Origin: Fratercula arctica
Lineage: Eukaryota; Chordata; Aves; Charadriiformes; Alcidae
DNA length: 64,000 bases
Direction: 5' to 3'
Assembly (NCBI GenBank): GCA_947846985.1
Contig: CANTUZ010000005.1
Span: 55,512,389 to 55,576,388, forward strand
Shown here in pieces: positions 50,676-61,815 of this stretch. Under the pieces are notes generated by a model, which searched no databases, was not told the origin of the DNA, and saw only the letters and a list, made by a program, of their open reading frames with translations. The position numbers and the translations under genes are program-made. Positions within the stretch are counted from its first letter, which is position 1. Each line of letters starts with the position of its first letter.

Positions 50676-51265
50676 AGACACTATCCATAAGTATTGCAAA
50701 TACATAGGTAGCTGGATAAATAGCACAAAGATTAACCACCTCTGGCACTACTGGGTTTTCTTCTTCTTTGTGTAAATGTTGGTCTCATCTTTCTGAGGGC
50801 TCGAGGTGCGACATAAGGGACTAAAGGCATCTGGGCCAAGATCCCCCACACTCCAGTGTGGGTGTTGAAGGGAGACGCCTGACTGCCGAGCGGCGGCACC
50901 CACTCCCATGGAAGGGGCGAGGGAGAACGATGCCTCCACAGGGTGACTCAGATTTTAGGTGGGCTGAATCATCCCCAGAGGGGCCTGTTCCTCTTCACTG
51001 ACTACTAACTGGGGGCGTATAAAGAGCCGTTAATTTAAGTACGCGGAGGGAGACAGGTTATATCAGGCCTTAGAGTATTAAACCCCCATTCCTATTCTCT
51101 GGTATGGGGTCATTCCAAGGACCCTGCTCAGGGAACAGGCTGCTGACCCCCTGCTGGGGTCCCTATTAGCCCTTCATGTTAAAGGTGGGAAGAGAGATGG
51201 AGAAAGTGCAACCATCACCTCTCTTTCATTCACACAGACATTGAAAAAAACCACGTTTGTTCATC
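50676..51265. other. Gene-free sequence
   Basis: A small CpG-bearing patch at about 50,800-50,940. No gene supported. Confidence 0.5.
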
Positions 51266-51362
51266 AAAGCCAAGATTTTCAAACATGGGTTCCTAGAGTT
51301 TAAACCTTAAATCCCTAGGTGGAATCCATAAAAAGCAGCTTGGATTTCACTGCTCCAGAACT
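51266..51362 (+). repeat. Old amniote interspersed repeat fragment
   Basis: The opening 'aagattttcaaacatgggt' and the later 'taaatccctaggtggaa' resemble a repeat common in turtle and crocodilian DNA. I cannot name the family. Confidence 0.4.
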
Positions 51363-51795
51363 TGAGTTTGGGTTAATCATCTGACCTTAGGCATCCGTGT
51401 TTTGTAACGTTTGGATCATGTTTTAACATAAAGAGAAAACCAGTGTATTATTATTAATATTATTAATAGCTCTATTAATTAAAATCCCTACATATATGCC
51501 AATGTAAACTGTAATTAAAATAAATTAAATATACTAACAACAAAGTTATATAAACAGCACATACCGTGTTAGAATTCAAAGCAAACAAATGCATGTTTTA
51601 AAGTGAAAAAAAGATGAGGTAGAAAAAGTAATTACCGTGGGGCCAATAACTATATTAATTGTTAGAAGTAAATACAGCAGCAATAAAATCACCAGGAGTG
51701 TGTACTGTGCTGAAAGATGGGTGGGGCGATGAGTGCACAGGCAGGCTAATAAATTATAATTAATCATACCTATTTTGAAACTTCCATTTCTTATC
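51363..51795. other. Gene-free AT-rich sequence
   Basis: ATT-rich simple sequence near 51,448-51,480. Nothing else supported. Confidence 0.5.
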
Positions 51796-51905
51796 CCTAG
51801 ATCTGCAAGTGCCTTACAAAGGAAGCATCATTAGCCCCATTAGGCAGAGGAAGGAGGAAGAGGCATAGAGTAATGAAGTACAGTGGCCAGAGTCACCCAA
51901 GGGTA
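51796..51905 (+). mobile_element. MIR-type SINE
   Basis: 'gtgccttacaaaggaagcatcattagccccatt' in parts, then 'aggcatagagtaatgaagta' and 'agagtcaccca' follow the MIR core in order. The match is diverged but the order of segments is specific. Confidence 0.75.
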
Positions 51906-52395
51906 TGGCTACACAAACAAGTTACCGCACGTTAAATTAGGGTATAGATTAACAGAGTCAGCTGTTCTGCTCTAACTTCCTATTTGCCTGCTCTTAACCT
52001 GCGGTAAATGAAACCCAGCTTACCTCAGGTCTAATGAGAGGGCTAAGCCTCCTCTCTGGCTGTGGGAGGAAAAAAAGCAAGTACCTGGTAGCATAAAGCC
52101 ACGCGTGCTAACTTGCTCTAACGCCACCTCCCTCGAAAACCTGGCTAGTCTGCGTTTGTGAGATGGCAAGCGATCATTTTGGGAGGCTCTGCTAACATTG
52201 GGATGAGTGCAGTATATAAATGGAAAGGGTTGACGGGAAAGGAGCGATACGGGGGGTGAGATACATCGTGCAGTTCAGCGCAGAAAAGTCAAAATCTGGT
52301 GCAGATCTGCGATGTGACAGTAGGGTTCCAGGAAAAGCAGGTGGTGCGGGAACGCAGCTCCCCATTAGGACAGGGCTCAGGGAGAAGGGGGATCA
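51906..52395. other. Possible old DNA-transposon remnant; TATA-like site
   Basis: 'gggtatggctacac' at about 51,901-51,914 resembles the terminus of old amniote hAT-type MITEs, but no convincing opposite end was found. A TATATAA sequence lies near 52,213. CpG frequency rises from 52,230. None of this supports a gene. Confidence 0.3.
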
Positions 52396-52660
52396 GTCAT
52401 AGCCAGAGCCTGCATTATTTAAGGCTTCAAAACCCTGAAAGGGCCAACTTAAGATCAATCTGCCACTCGGGAGGCAGGCAGCGTGAAGACTGCAGCGTGG
52501 TGTCGCGCGTTCCTGCTGGCTCGCAGGGCTGAGCACACGTGCTGCCGCGCTCGCAGCACTGAGCAGCCTGGCTCTCAGCTCCGCTAAGAGGGTATTACAA
52601 TAACTGAGCTTCCTGGTAACAAGGTCTGCCTTGCTATATTTGTGATAGGCACGGGATAAA
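52396..52660 (-). mobile_element. L2-like LINE reverse-transcriptase fragment
   Basis: On the minus strand one frame reads 'LVTRKLSYCNTLLAEL' (52,623-52,576), 'AASAAARVLS' and 'LPSGRLILSWPFQGFEALN', ending before a stop at 52,393. This order matches the end of the RT region in L2 and related non-LTR retrotransposons: an LVTSRLDYCN-type box, a QNAAARLL-type box, then LPxxxRIxFK...FKALNG. Everything upstream in the same frame (52,660-52,956) shows no such match. It is an old, partial, inactive copy. The assignment rests on three degenerate boxes in correct order and frame. Confidence 0.55.
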
Positions 52661-52700
52661 CTAAGCGCCCAGCCGGTGCATGCAGCATAACTGGAGAAAG

Positions 52701-52727
52701 TGTGTGTGTGGGGGGGGGGGGGCGGGG
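52701..52727 (+). repeat. (TG)n followed by G13
   Basis: A short TG run leads into 13 consecutive G residues, then CGGGG. Such G tracts can form quadruplex and are hard to sequence accurately. Confidence 0.95.
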
Positions 52728-55700
52728 CACAGAAAGAACTTCTTTGACACCAGAATTGGAAACCTGGCTGCAGCTTAAGCAATGGCAAAACTCCATTAAC
52801 TTCAGTTTGAGCCTGTGCTTGCCAGGTACTTTTCCAGGAGCGCTGTGGCCCAACGCAGTACCAACACGCACCCAGCTCATGACCTCTGAAACACAATTCT
52901 TCAAAGTACAGGGGAACATAATAGAAATAATTCCAACTGGTACCGTCACCCAACACCTGCTTTCACCAGCTCAGAAAAGAAATGCCTCCAGCTCCATGTG
53001 GACACTCCTCTCCTCCTCTATGGCTGAAATAAAAATCAGGATATTGACGGCATGGGATTATATATAAATTTCACTAAGGTATTCCGTCTTTATTTTATTT
53101 TTTTCATCTGTTTTGATCTGTCCCAAACTTACTGCCTTTCCATCAGTGTAAAATCTGGGAGAAGATCTGGCATGGACTGCATTTTCCCATATGTATTTTC
53201 CCATGGCTCATTTTCATTCTGAAAACCCTCTTCATCTAGAATCCCAAATCCTTTGTCCAATCACAGCTCATAAGATGAAGTCTGAGTTAAAAAAAAAAAA
53301 AAAAATCTTTAATTTTCAGTGCTGTCCCGTGAGTCTCACGTTCCTCCAGGTTCTGAATCAGGCAAATGCCTGAACATTCACTTGATTGTGGAAGCTGCTG
53401 GGACAGTGGCTCTTCCTGGCTCATTCGCTCTCTCTGACCCACCTCCCTTTCATTCAGCTGTTTTCTGGTTGAGGCTTAATGCAGTAAGTGCATTTAGAGA
53501 CAGCCAAAGAGCTGTGGATGTAGAGAGGAAAGCTATTCTGGGGGAATGCCATCTTGACCGAGCTGGGTAGGCAGCTCCTCCACACTGCCAGCACAATGGC
53601 CTCCAGGGCTTTCTCCTTATGGTGGGGTCTCTGGGCAGTCAATGGGAAGGCCAGGCACTCCCAGAGCCAGGTCAGCGTGTTGGAGACCTTCTATGCTCTT
53701 TGCCAGTGCCCACTGCGCTCTCAGTAAGCCCTGGCAGCCCTGCTCTTACAACAGGGCTCTCAGCTGACAGATTAACATCAGGTCACGGAAAACGGGGACC
53801 CAGATAGCTCTTGTGGCTTAAAGTAGGCACTTATGGGCTTTAGTCTTGCTAAGCTTAGGTGACAGTGAGCTAGGGATTTGAAGATCAAAAGTTGAGAGTT
53901 AGATGGGGTTTAGGTATGCGAGTCTTCTCCGGATTGAGCCCTTCGCCTAACCTTTTTGGCTAACATCATTTACTGCTCAAGAATAGGCATCTTGAAATTC
54001 TGCGGTCTGCCCTGTCAGCCACAAATTAGAAATGGAAAATACATGAAAAGAAATTATTCATAAATAGGCATATTATATATAGAAACTTGTGTGTATATGT
54101 GTGCGTTTGTGCACTTTGAGCAAAATGAATGATTTTTGCACAAGCAGAAAATCATTTTTTAAAAACAAATGTATGATACTCTATGTGAAGTCTACAGTCA
54201 TAACAGGAAATCATGCAATTTCTGCAGAAAGATTTTATTTAAAAAAGCAGAGTGCATCTCATTGACCTACATTCAGCTTCCCCAGCATACACTGTACCTG
54301 CAGAACTTTTCTGCAGAGATACATTGTAGATACAGATCAAAGGGAAATGGTGGTGTCAGAATTGTCTAAATGTCCCTTTTTGGGCCTGAAAACCTAGATC
54401 ATTGCCATGCATTTGCACTGACTTTGTAACTCTAATCAACCTGTAAACTGTTCCTTGGACTGCTGTCTTTAAAAGCCGGGTAGGCTCTTCGTGGGGATAA
54501 TGAATGTCTGTATCTATAGAGCAGACAAATGAAGCTCGCTGTTGCCTCAGAATGAAAATACCTATTTTTTAAAGAGCTACCTAAGACATGTCGCGGTATG
54601 TAACAGTAGCAAAATAAAGTTAGCATCTGTGTTAAAAGACCTACAATCCACAACCAGCCAGATTCATCCTGTTCAATATATCCCCTAATTGCTTTGCAGA
54701 ACATTCGGTCCCGTCTTTAAAAAAGGCCATGGGGGTGTTAAATGTGGCCCGTCAGGGGTGCTGGATTTTATTGCGCGCGCATTTGTCTACTCAGACTGAG
54801 ACCTGTCAACTCATTTCTCACCAGAAATGGGCCTGGATTCACAAACGTGGGTATGGGTGTACGGAGAGAAGGTGTAACGCTGACCTTGTGTGATGATAGC
54901 CTAAAAGTGATGAGCTTTTAGGCAGGGTACTGCCTGGGGAGGGTCACGCTCCGGCTCTCTCAAACACCGCCCAACTCGGTATTAAAGAAATGAAGTTAAC
55001 AAAGGAAGCATACAGAGAGGGGAGGGGCCTAAGTTACCCTGTAGAAAATATCGAGCATGTAAAATACACGGTATCTACAGACACACTTGGTGCCTGGTTC
55101 GCTGTTGTGCAATCAGGTAGTTGTAGACTGTATCTTTTTCAAGTGCAAATGCTTTTATAAAGAGATAATCTCTGTCAGATTGTCTTTTACTGCTAGACGA
55201 CTTCATTAATTTGGGGCGTGCTGGCATTTCCCATTATGACATCCTAAAAACACTAAAAAACCAAGACAGCCACATAAAATTTCTATTAATAAAAATTTTT
55301 CACTGGGATGGGATATATTCTCTCTGTTTTCAAGCATTCTTTTCTAAAAAAAAATTAGCATGGTAGGTGAAAAGCAAATTTAGAAAATATCTCCCTCCTC
55401 CAAAAGTAAATACTTCAGCCTTTATAGAAAATTGTTGAAAACATGAAATATTTACGGGAAGTATATGTCACATAAAAGTATAATTGAGAAATTACTTTCT
55501 GTCACAAAACATTACTATTTCCAATTAGCTGTAATTGTTACCAAGTCTCCAAACCTGTAAGGCCCTGGGGTGCAAATCTGAGCTGATCTCAAAGCACCCT
55601 GGAATTTACTCTTAGAGCAAATTCTGTTGCTCCAGTGCTGCGTTCCTGTCCTGCCATCCTCATAGGCTTAGCCGATCTCTAAGGTCTTTCATTAACCCTT

Positions 55701-57225
55701 AAGCCTTCCCCAGAATCATAATTTGTTCATTTTTTTAAAGTAGGAATTATTTTGTGCTACTTCTGCATTTAAAACTTTAAGTGAAATAAATGTCATTGAA
55801 AGTTCTCTTTCTACACCGAGTACCACAAATTCCTCCTCCTTGCCATTAAATATCTGCTCACGACAGCTTGAATTTCTCCTGATGGCTAGTCACAAGGCTG
55901 ATCTTAATCTCATGAATTCGGCTTTCATGGAACCTAATCATCAGCCTCTTTCTTGAAGTTACACTAAGTAGCCAGAGCCCATGGTACCTTCCATGGGATT
56001 CTGCTTGGATCATGTTGGTCTATAAGTGCTTTACACTTCGATGACCTTTACACCATCACTTGTTGCCCAATATGAAGACCAGCTCATGGGATCTGTGCTA
56101 CCTCACCCAAAGGTAAATCACTTCACAAGTTGGACATCCATGTTGCTGATGCAGCATGTAATATATTATTGTCTGCTGTCCATAGATTGTGCTGTGGGAA
56201 CTTCAATCAGAGAATTCTGAGAGGAATGGGGCAGTATTTCCTTCCATTCATTGCTTCTGCAGTAGCTTGTGAGTCAAAAATCCATCGTGGTTTTGGGCCA
56301 GATATGGTCTGCTAAGTACGGACAGGGTCACGGGTAATGCTCTTGTCAGTAAAGTACGACTGAGTCTTGGTAAGGGTGGAAATATTCTCACCTATGCAGT
56401 TGGTAGTTTGGGATAAACTGTGGTAAATCCATTCAAACTACAAATTCCATTACTTGCAATTAACATTTTTGATTAGGGTCATAATGCATACTAATTATTT
56501 ATGGGTAATACCTTAAAATTTTAAATTCCCATGGACTGGAGGAGACAACAGCTGCATGTCTCTCTGTCCCAGAACAACGTGTATTTTATCATTCAGGAAA
56601 CGCTAGAAGGTCCAATGTCATTGTGCTATAAATTAACAAAGAGTTGCCTTTTGGGGAGCAGCATGCCTGTTTTTTTAAGGTTGTCAGATAACTCAAATCA
56701 CCTCAATTCTCCGAAAAATTCTGAAAAAGAAATAAGATATTTTTCAGAAACCGTTTAATACTTGCCCTCTGAAAAATACTCTTCATAAACAACCTTCAGC
56801 TTAGGCACCCAGAACTGAGGCGACCTGAATATCATCAGCCACTCTAAGATTCTTGCTCTTGAGCACTGACAGCCCAAGGAAATCAGCCTTTCCAAAACTG
56901 GTTGAAGACAATGGAATACACATAGTGATTTCAAATGATCTTGGACCACATGGAGGAGGAGAATTTGGCTGCTATGAGTCAAATTCCCTTGTTTTGGTGT
57001 ATTCTGCAAGTGATAAAGTTTGAGAATTAGAGCACTGTCAATATGTGCTATAAAACCACATGTCCTTTAAGAGGATAATGCTCCACTAGACCTTTTGCTA
57101 CAAATTACTCCATATAATTGGACCTAAGATCACAAAGAGTGCACATTTACAGGATAAATTGAAAATTAATGAACAAATAATATAGTAATTACCAAATCCT
57201 TAGTATTTGAAGAATATACACACTA
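52728..57225. other. Gene-free sequence
   Basis: A17 at 53,289-53,305. Otherwise AT-rich to neutral sequence with no supported gene or repeat. The stretch 55,430-55,560 is repeat-free and could be conserved. Confidence 0.5.
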
Positions 57226-57300
57226 TGGGGTCTATTTCTTCCTCGATGAGCATGTGTAACCCCCATTAATTTTAATGGGAGTTAAGCGTGCACATCAAGG
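57226..57300 (+). repeat. Old amniote repeat fragment with 18-nt palindrome
   Basis: It holds CCCATTAA-TT-TTAATGGG (57,262-57,279) and resembles 50,604-50,675 over about 60 bases. Such a palindromic core occurs in dispersed old amniote repeats. Confidence 0.45.
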
Positions 57301-59719
57301 GAAGAATTAACACATAATTTTAAAACTGACTACTAAGATTAAGACCTGCACTTTTGGCTTTGAGTTGAAAATGTGGCATATCTTCTGATATTTATCTCTT
57401 TTTAATTGTGTATTTGTAGCTGAAGCAATTTGCAAATTATTGTTGTCCCTATCAGTACAAGGCAAAGATAAATTGCATTATATACCCTACTTCTTGGACT
57501 CCTTGATGTTCTTTTCTGATTAAATTGAACTGTACCAGCAGTATCATAATTAATAATCTATGCTGATCAAGTTGGCAGTGCTAAGGCCGTTTGGTATCTG
57601 ATGGCAATGAAAAATTGTTCAAGCAAGGTGTGTCATTTGTTTGTTTTTTTCCACTAATGTGAGAAATATACAATTAATAATTCTGAGTCATGGGTATTGT
57701 CAGATAATGTGAAACCTGCGGTTTAGGTATGTACAAGGAAAAAAGCATCCAGTTTAACAAGACTTCTGAGGCAATTCATGAACTATGATGTTAAGCCTAT
57801 GTGAAAAGAATTTTACTTCTTGGGAAGAGATTGTAAGTCTTTCAGGCAGCAGCTTTCAGTCCCAAATGAATTAGATACTGGTACCAGTTGTTGTTTCTAC
57901 ATCTCAAGTCAGGACAAGGATATTTCCAGCTGCCCTTTTGCAGTTGTCCATTAATGAATATTAGTGAAATGTCGTCTTCTGCAATTGTTCACAGGCTTTT
58001 TGATATCAATCCAGGTGTCGCTCCCCCTCTTAGAGCAGGAATTGAAATTCTTTTTAAAGTGTAAACCAACACAGTCTAGATGCATACAGAGAAAGAACTT
58101 CTAATTTATTTCAAAAAAACAGTAAAACCAAGTTTTTGCTTTTTTTACATGAATTCTCCAGTTCAATTTTTACATTCAAACATAGCATTATGTTAGTGGC
58201 AAAGAGCTCAGAAACGTGATGAACAGGAAGGTGGCCAATGTAATCTTAATGTCAGAGCTGAACGAACTGCAAAAAATAAATAAGAAGTGGAGGAAATGAA
58301 GTTAAAATTTTATAATTCTTTGCTTTTTACGTAGGCTGTTTTTCTTGTCATAATTAGAAAACTCACTGTAGTGGCAGTTTTTAGTAAATATGTTTCTCCT
58401 TACACTATTGTAAAGTAGAATAATTTTCCGTTTGTTTGTTTGTGTGGAAGTACAACTGAAGGAATGCACTTGCAAAAGCATTTATCCAGAGGTATAGCCA
58501 TTGAATAGCCATTTTAAATTTCCCTTTATTTTGTTTATCTATTAATTTAATTCTAAATGTTTCAAACTCTTGCAACTTCTGGCTGCTGTTTGCAGTATCT
58601 TAACATTCATGACCACAGTTTAGTACAGTTTTGAGCTGGAGAGCCAGGTTAGGGGCAGGAAACCCTAGGTCTCAGCAGTGGAAATCAGCCAAAATAATTT
58701 AAATCCTATTAGCTTTATATTCTCAATGGTAACCAGTTATAGAAGGTTCCTCCACTATAACTGCACACACTGTAAGATACCACCAAAGGACGCAATTTGC
58801 AAAACCTTCCAACATCTGAAATGGGGCACTCAGTATCATTCATCAGTTATTGCAATGCTAAATTAGTCCCTTGTTGTCTCTGGTTATGGAGATTATATTT
58901 GAGATAAGCGAGCTTCACTGTTTTGCTACATTTGTTGATCAGAGGATGAGAACTTCGAAACTGATCAAAATGAGAGTGAGTGACATCTGTAGCAACTTTT
59001 GAATAGTGAGTAATGTGAAAAGGATTCAGCAAGAAGTCTCTTGAGTATTTTCTGGACTATCAAAATGAGGGCTAAATGCAACAACAACAAAAAAATCATA
59101 AAAGGGTAGCCAGAGTGACTAATGTATATTAATAATTTTGAAACAGGCAGTTCAAGATGTATGGTAGCTACAGTAATGACTTGTGCCTATACAGTCAGTC
59201 AAGATAGAGTTGCAGAAGGGAAACACATTAAATCTTCAAGTTACAAGGTACATGTTTTAGGATAGCACTGTTTTGTTCTTGCCCCTTAGATGACATGTGG
59301 CTTAAGTCTCATTGGATGTCAAAAAACTGTTTTTTTACTAAGCTCTGAAGCTGAGGAAACAAGTAATCCAAAACCAGTCTGTATCTGGGATGTTTGTTAG
59401 GTTTGGTTTGGTTTTGTGTTTTGGGGGTTTTTTTTTGGTTTTGTGTTTTTTTTTTTTTTCCTTTTTATATGATGTTAATAGGCAGACTTTTAATCTTGTT
59501 CAGATATGGCTGGGGTTTTATTTGCCTGTGAAAAATAGGGCCCTGAACAACTCAGTCTTTCAGGAAATATTTGGACCTTCTTGGCTTCGCTTTGTCTGCA
59601 TATGCAGTCCCCTTGCTGCATCCTCAGAGCAGGTGCTATTGCAGTGTGCGGTAAAGCTGGAGGACGAATCTGTTTCCCACTGTCTACAGAGGCATAAAGT
59701 AATGTTTCATTCAAAGATT
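57301..59719. other. Gene-free; possible conserved stretch
   Basis: 57,400-57,660 is repeat-free with many TAAT/ATTA cores and could be conserved non-coding DNA. A T/G-rich simple stretch lies at 59,398-59,461. No gene. Confidence 0.45.
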
Positions 59720-60464
59720 TCTCAGTTAAAAGAAATAGGGCCAATGTTATTGTGAGGCCGGTCTCTGTCACCTTTTAAAGGTTGTGATGATGTGGGGAGG
59801 TCCCTGATGACTGGAAAATGGCAAATGTCACACCTATCTTCAAAAAAAGGAAACAGTAAGAATCTGGGAAACTACAGGCTGATCAGCTTGACTTCAATCC
59901 TAGGTAAGACTATGAAGCAAGTCCTCATGGAAGACATTTTTAGGTACATGGAAAACAAAGTGTTTGGAACAGCCAGCATGGGTTTACTACAGATAAGTTG
60001 TGTCCAAGGAAACTGACTATGATGAAGTGAGCAGTGGCTCTCTGGATGAGGGGAAAGCAGTGTATGTTGGTCGCCTTGGCTTCGGAAAAGTTTTAAACGC
60101 TGTCTCCCATGTCATCTTTGTATCCCAACTGGGCCTATCTGAACAGAGTACATGGGACAAAAGCTGGATAGATAACTAGCCTTAAAGGATCGTGATCAAC
60201 AGGTTGAATTCTCATTGGTAGCTGGTTCCTTAGCAGTCAGTTCTGGGGAACAATGAACAACCTGGATGGTGGGACAAATCTCACCCTCGTCAGGATCATG
60301 ATGACAAAAAATTAAGGGGCTGTTTGACAGAATGAATGAACTGGCTGCCATTCAGAGGTATCTTAAAGTAGATAGACAGGAATATAATGAAATTTAATAA
60401 AGATATAAGTAAAGTCCTACACCTAGTAGCACCAATAAATATTGGCATTGGGCACCAATAAATC
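59720..60464 (+). mobile_element. CR1 LINE ORF2 (RT) remnant, left part
   Basis: The + strand encodes a decayed CR1 reverse transcriptase. 59,800-60,016 gives 'MTGKWQMSHLSSKK...LGNYRLISLTS', the counterpart of the DWKxANVTPIFKKG...GNYRPVSLTS motif of CR1. A shifted frame follows with 'GRLGFGKVLNAVSH' in place of the YLDFSKAFDTVSH box, so its catalytic Asp is lost. 60,297-60,314 reads HDDKKL, the remnant of the FADDTKL catalytic box, and the QGSVLGP region before it appears shortened. Frameshifts and stops make it inactive. The element continues after the LTR insertion. Confidence 0.9.
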
Positions 60465-61074
60465 TGTCACGGTTTGGGCCAGGTTGGCCAATGACAAGAT
60501 GCCAGATGCTCTCCCCCGCCTCTCACTCCAAGGAGAGAAAAAAGAAAGATAAAGAGAGTTTTGAGTTTAGAAAGCACTCATCTACTTTAATGAAATATTA
60601 ATAATAAAATAAAAAGGAAATAACAAAATAGATACAACATATACAAATACACACAAAACCATATCAAGCTCCCAGGGAGATGTCACTAGCAGGTGACTGG
60701 GGAAGTTCTAGATTGGAGTCAGTGACAAGTAGGAACTGGAACATACTGACCGGGATCAAAAGGCAGATGAGCTGATGGGGTCCTCCTCAGGTGTCAGTCC
60801 TTGAAGAGAGAGAGCCGCTGAAGAAGCCACCCACTGAAGAAGCACCAACCTGACCCCTTTGACCCCTCAGCTTTTATACTGAGCATGGCAGATGGGATGG
60901 AACACCCGATTGGTCAGTTTGGGTCACCTGACCTGTCCACGCCTCCCCACAGGTGCAGCCCCTCCATGGGTAAACCACAATCAAGTCAGTGACCGTTTGC
61001 CACAGCAACAAGCAGGAGCCAGAGCCCCTCTCACTGAACAGAAAGTTGGCTCTGCTCCGCCCCAAACCATGACA
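60465..61074 (-). mobile_element. Endogenous retrovirus solo LTR
   Basis: A 610-base segment with inverted terminal sequences, TGTCACGGTTTGGGC at the left and GCCCCAAACCATGACA at the right, interrupts the CR1. It has TG...CA ends as LTRs do. On the minus strand a CCAAT box (60,909-60,913) precedes a TATAAAA box (60,872-60,878), with an ATTAAA polyadenylation-type signal downstream (60,586-60,591). This gives minus orientation. No gag, pol or env sequence is present, so it is a solo LTR left by recombination. There are no matching target-site duplications directly at its ends. Low decay suggests it is much younger than the CR1. The family is not assigned. Confidence 0.88.
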
Positions 61075-61815
61075 CCTAGTTAAGAACAACTCCAAGAAGT
61101 GCAGATTGACTGAGTAGGAAGCAGGTCTTCCAAAATGGACTTGTGTGTTTTGGTGGATAAGCTGAACGCGAGCCAGCCGTATGCCCTCACGGCAGAGGAG
61201 ACTAGCCACAAGCTGTGTGAGCAAGATACAGCCAGCAGGTCCATGGAAGTAATTATTTGTCTCTACTCAGTACTTGTGAGGCCACACCTGGGACAGAATC
61301 CATCTTTGGGGCATCCAGTACAAGAGACAGACTGACAAGGCGAAGAGAGAGCTGTGGAGGGGTCACTCAGCTGCTTAAGGGGGTGGAGCTGACAATGAAC
61401 GAAGAGATGCTGATTGAGCTTTGTTAGTTTAACCTGGGGGAGAAAAGGCTAAAGAGGGAATCCAACTGCAGCTCAGGTGCAGCTAAAGGCAGGTTACAGA
61501 GAGGACAAAGTCCATCTTTTCTCAGAGGCTTACGGTGAAAGGATGAGAGACAAATGGATGAGAGGTCACAGCTTACAGCAAGGGAAAACTCAATTGAATA
61601 TAAAGAAAAAAGTTTTCACACGGAAAGCGGTGAAGCGCTGGAACAGTGTCTGAGAGAGGCTGTGGGTTTTCCATCCTTGGGGATTTTCACACTTGCTTGG
61701 AAAAGGTCCTTGAATAACCTGGCCTAACTTGGAAGTTCACCCTGATTGGTGTTGGAGGTTGAACAACTTTCAAATGTCACTTCCAATCTAAATTACTCTA
61801 TGATTTTATAATTTC
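61075..61815 (+). mobile_element. CR1 LINE remnant, right part and 3' end
   Basis: Continuation of the CR1 at 59,720. It holds 'agccagccgtatgccctca' (CR1 SQQCALA-type region), 'gaggccacacctgg', then the 3' tail: 'aaaaaagttttcacacgg', 'agcgctggaacagtgtctgagagaggctgtggg', 'ccatccttggggattttcacac' and 'acttccaatctaaattactctatgatttta' at the end. The terminal octamer survives as 'ctctatgattttata'. Each is listed in part. The copy is diverged with many indels. Confidence 0.92.

Noticed and set aside
51901..52150. Complete hAT-type MITE
   Set aside because: One end resembles a known terminus, but I could not find a matching opposite end or target duplication.
52660..52956. N-terminal half of the 187-codon minus frame as a gene
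   Set aside because: Only the C-terminal part matches LINE RT; the front half includes a translated microsatellite (Pro/His run) and no domain.
55035..55044. miR-10-like TACCCTGTAG
   Set aside because: Only the first ten bases match; the remaining mature sequence does not, and no hairpin of the right size surrounds it.
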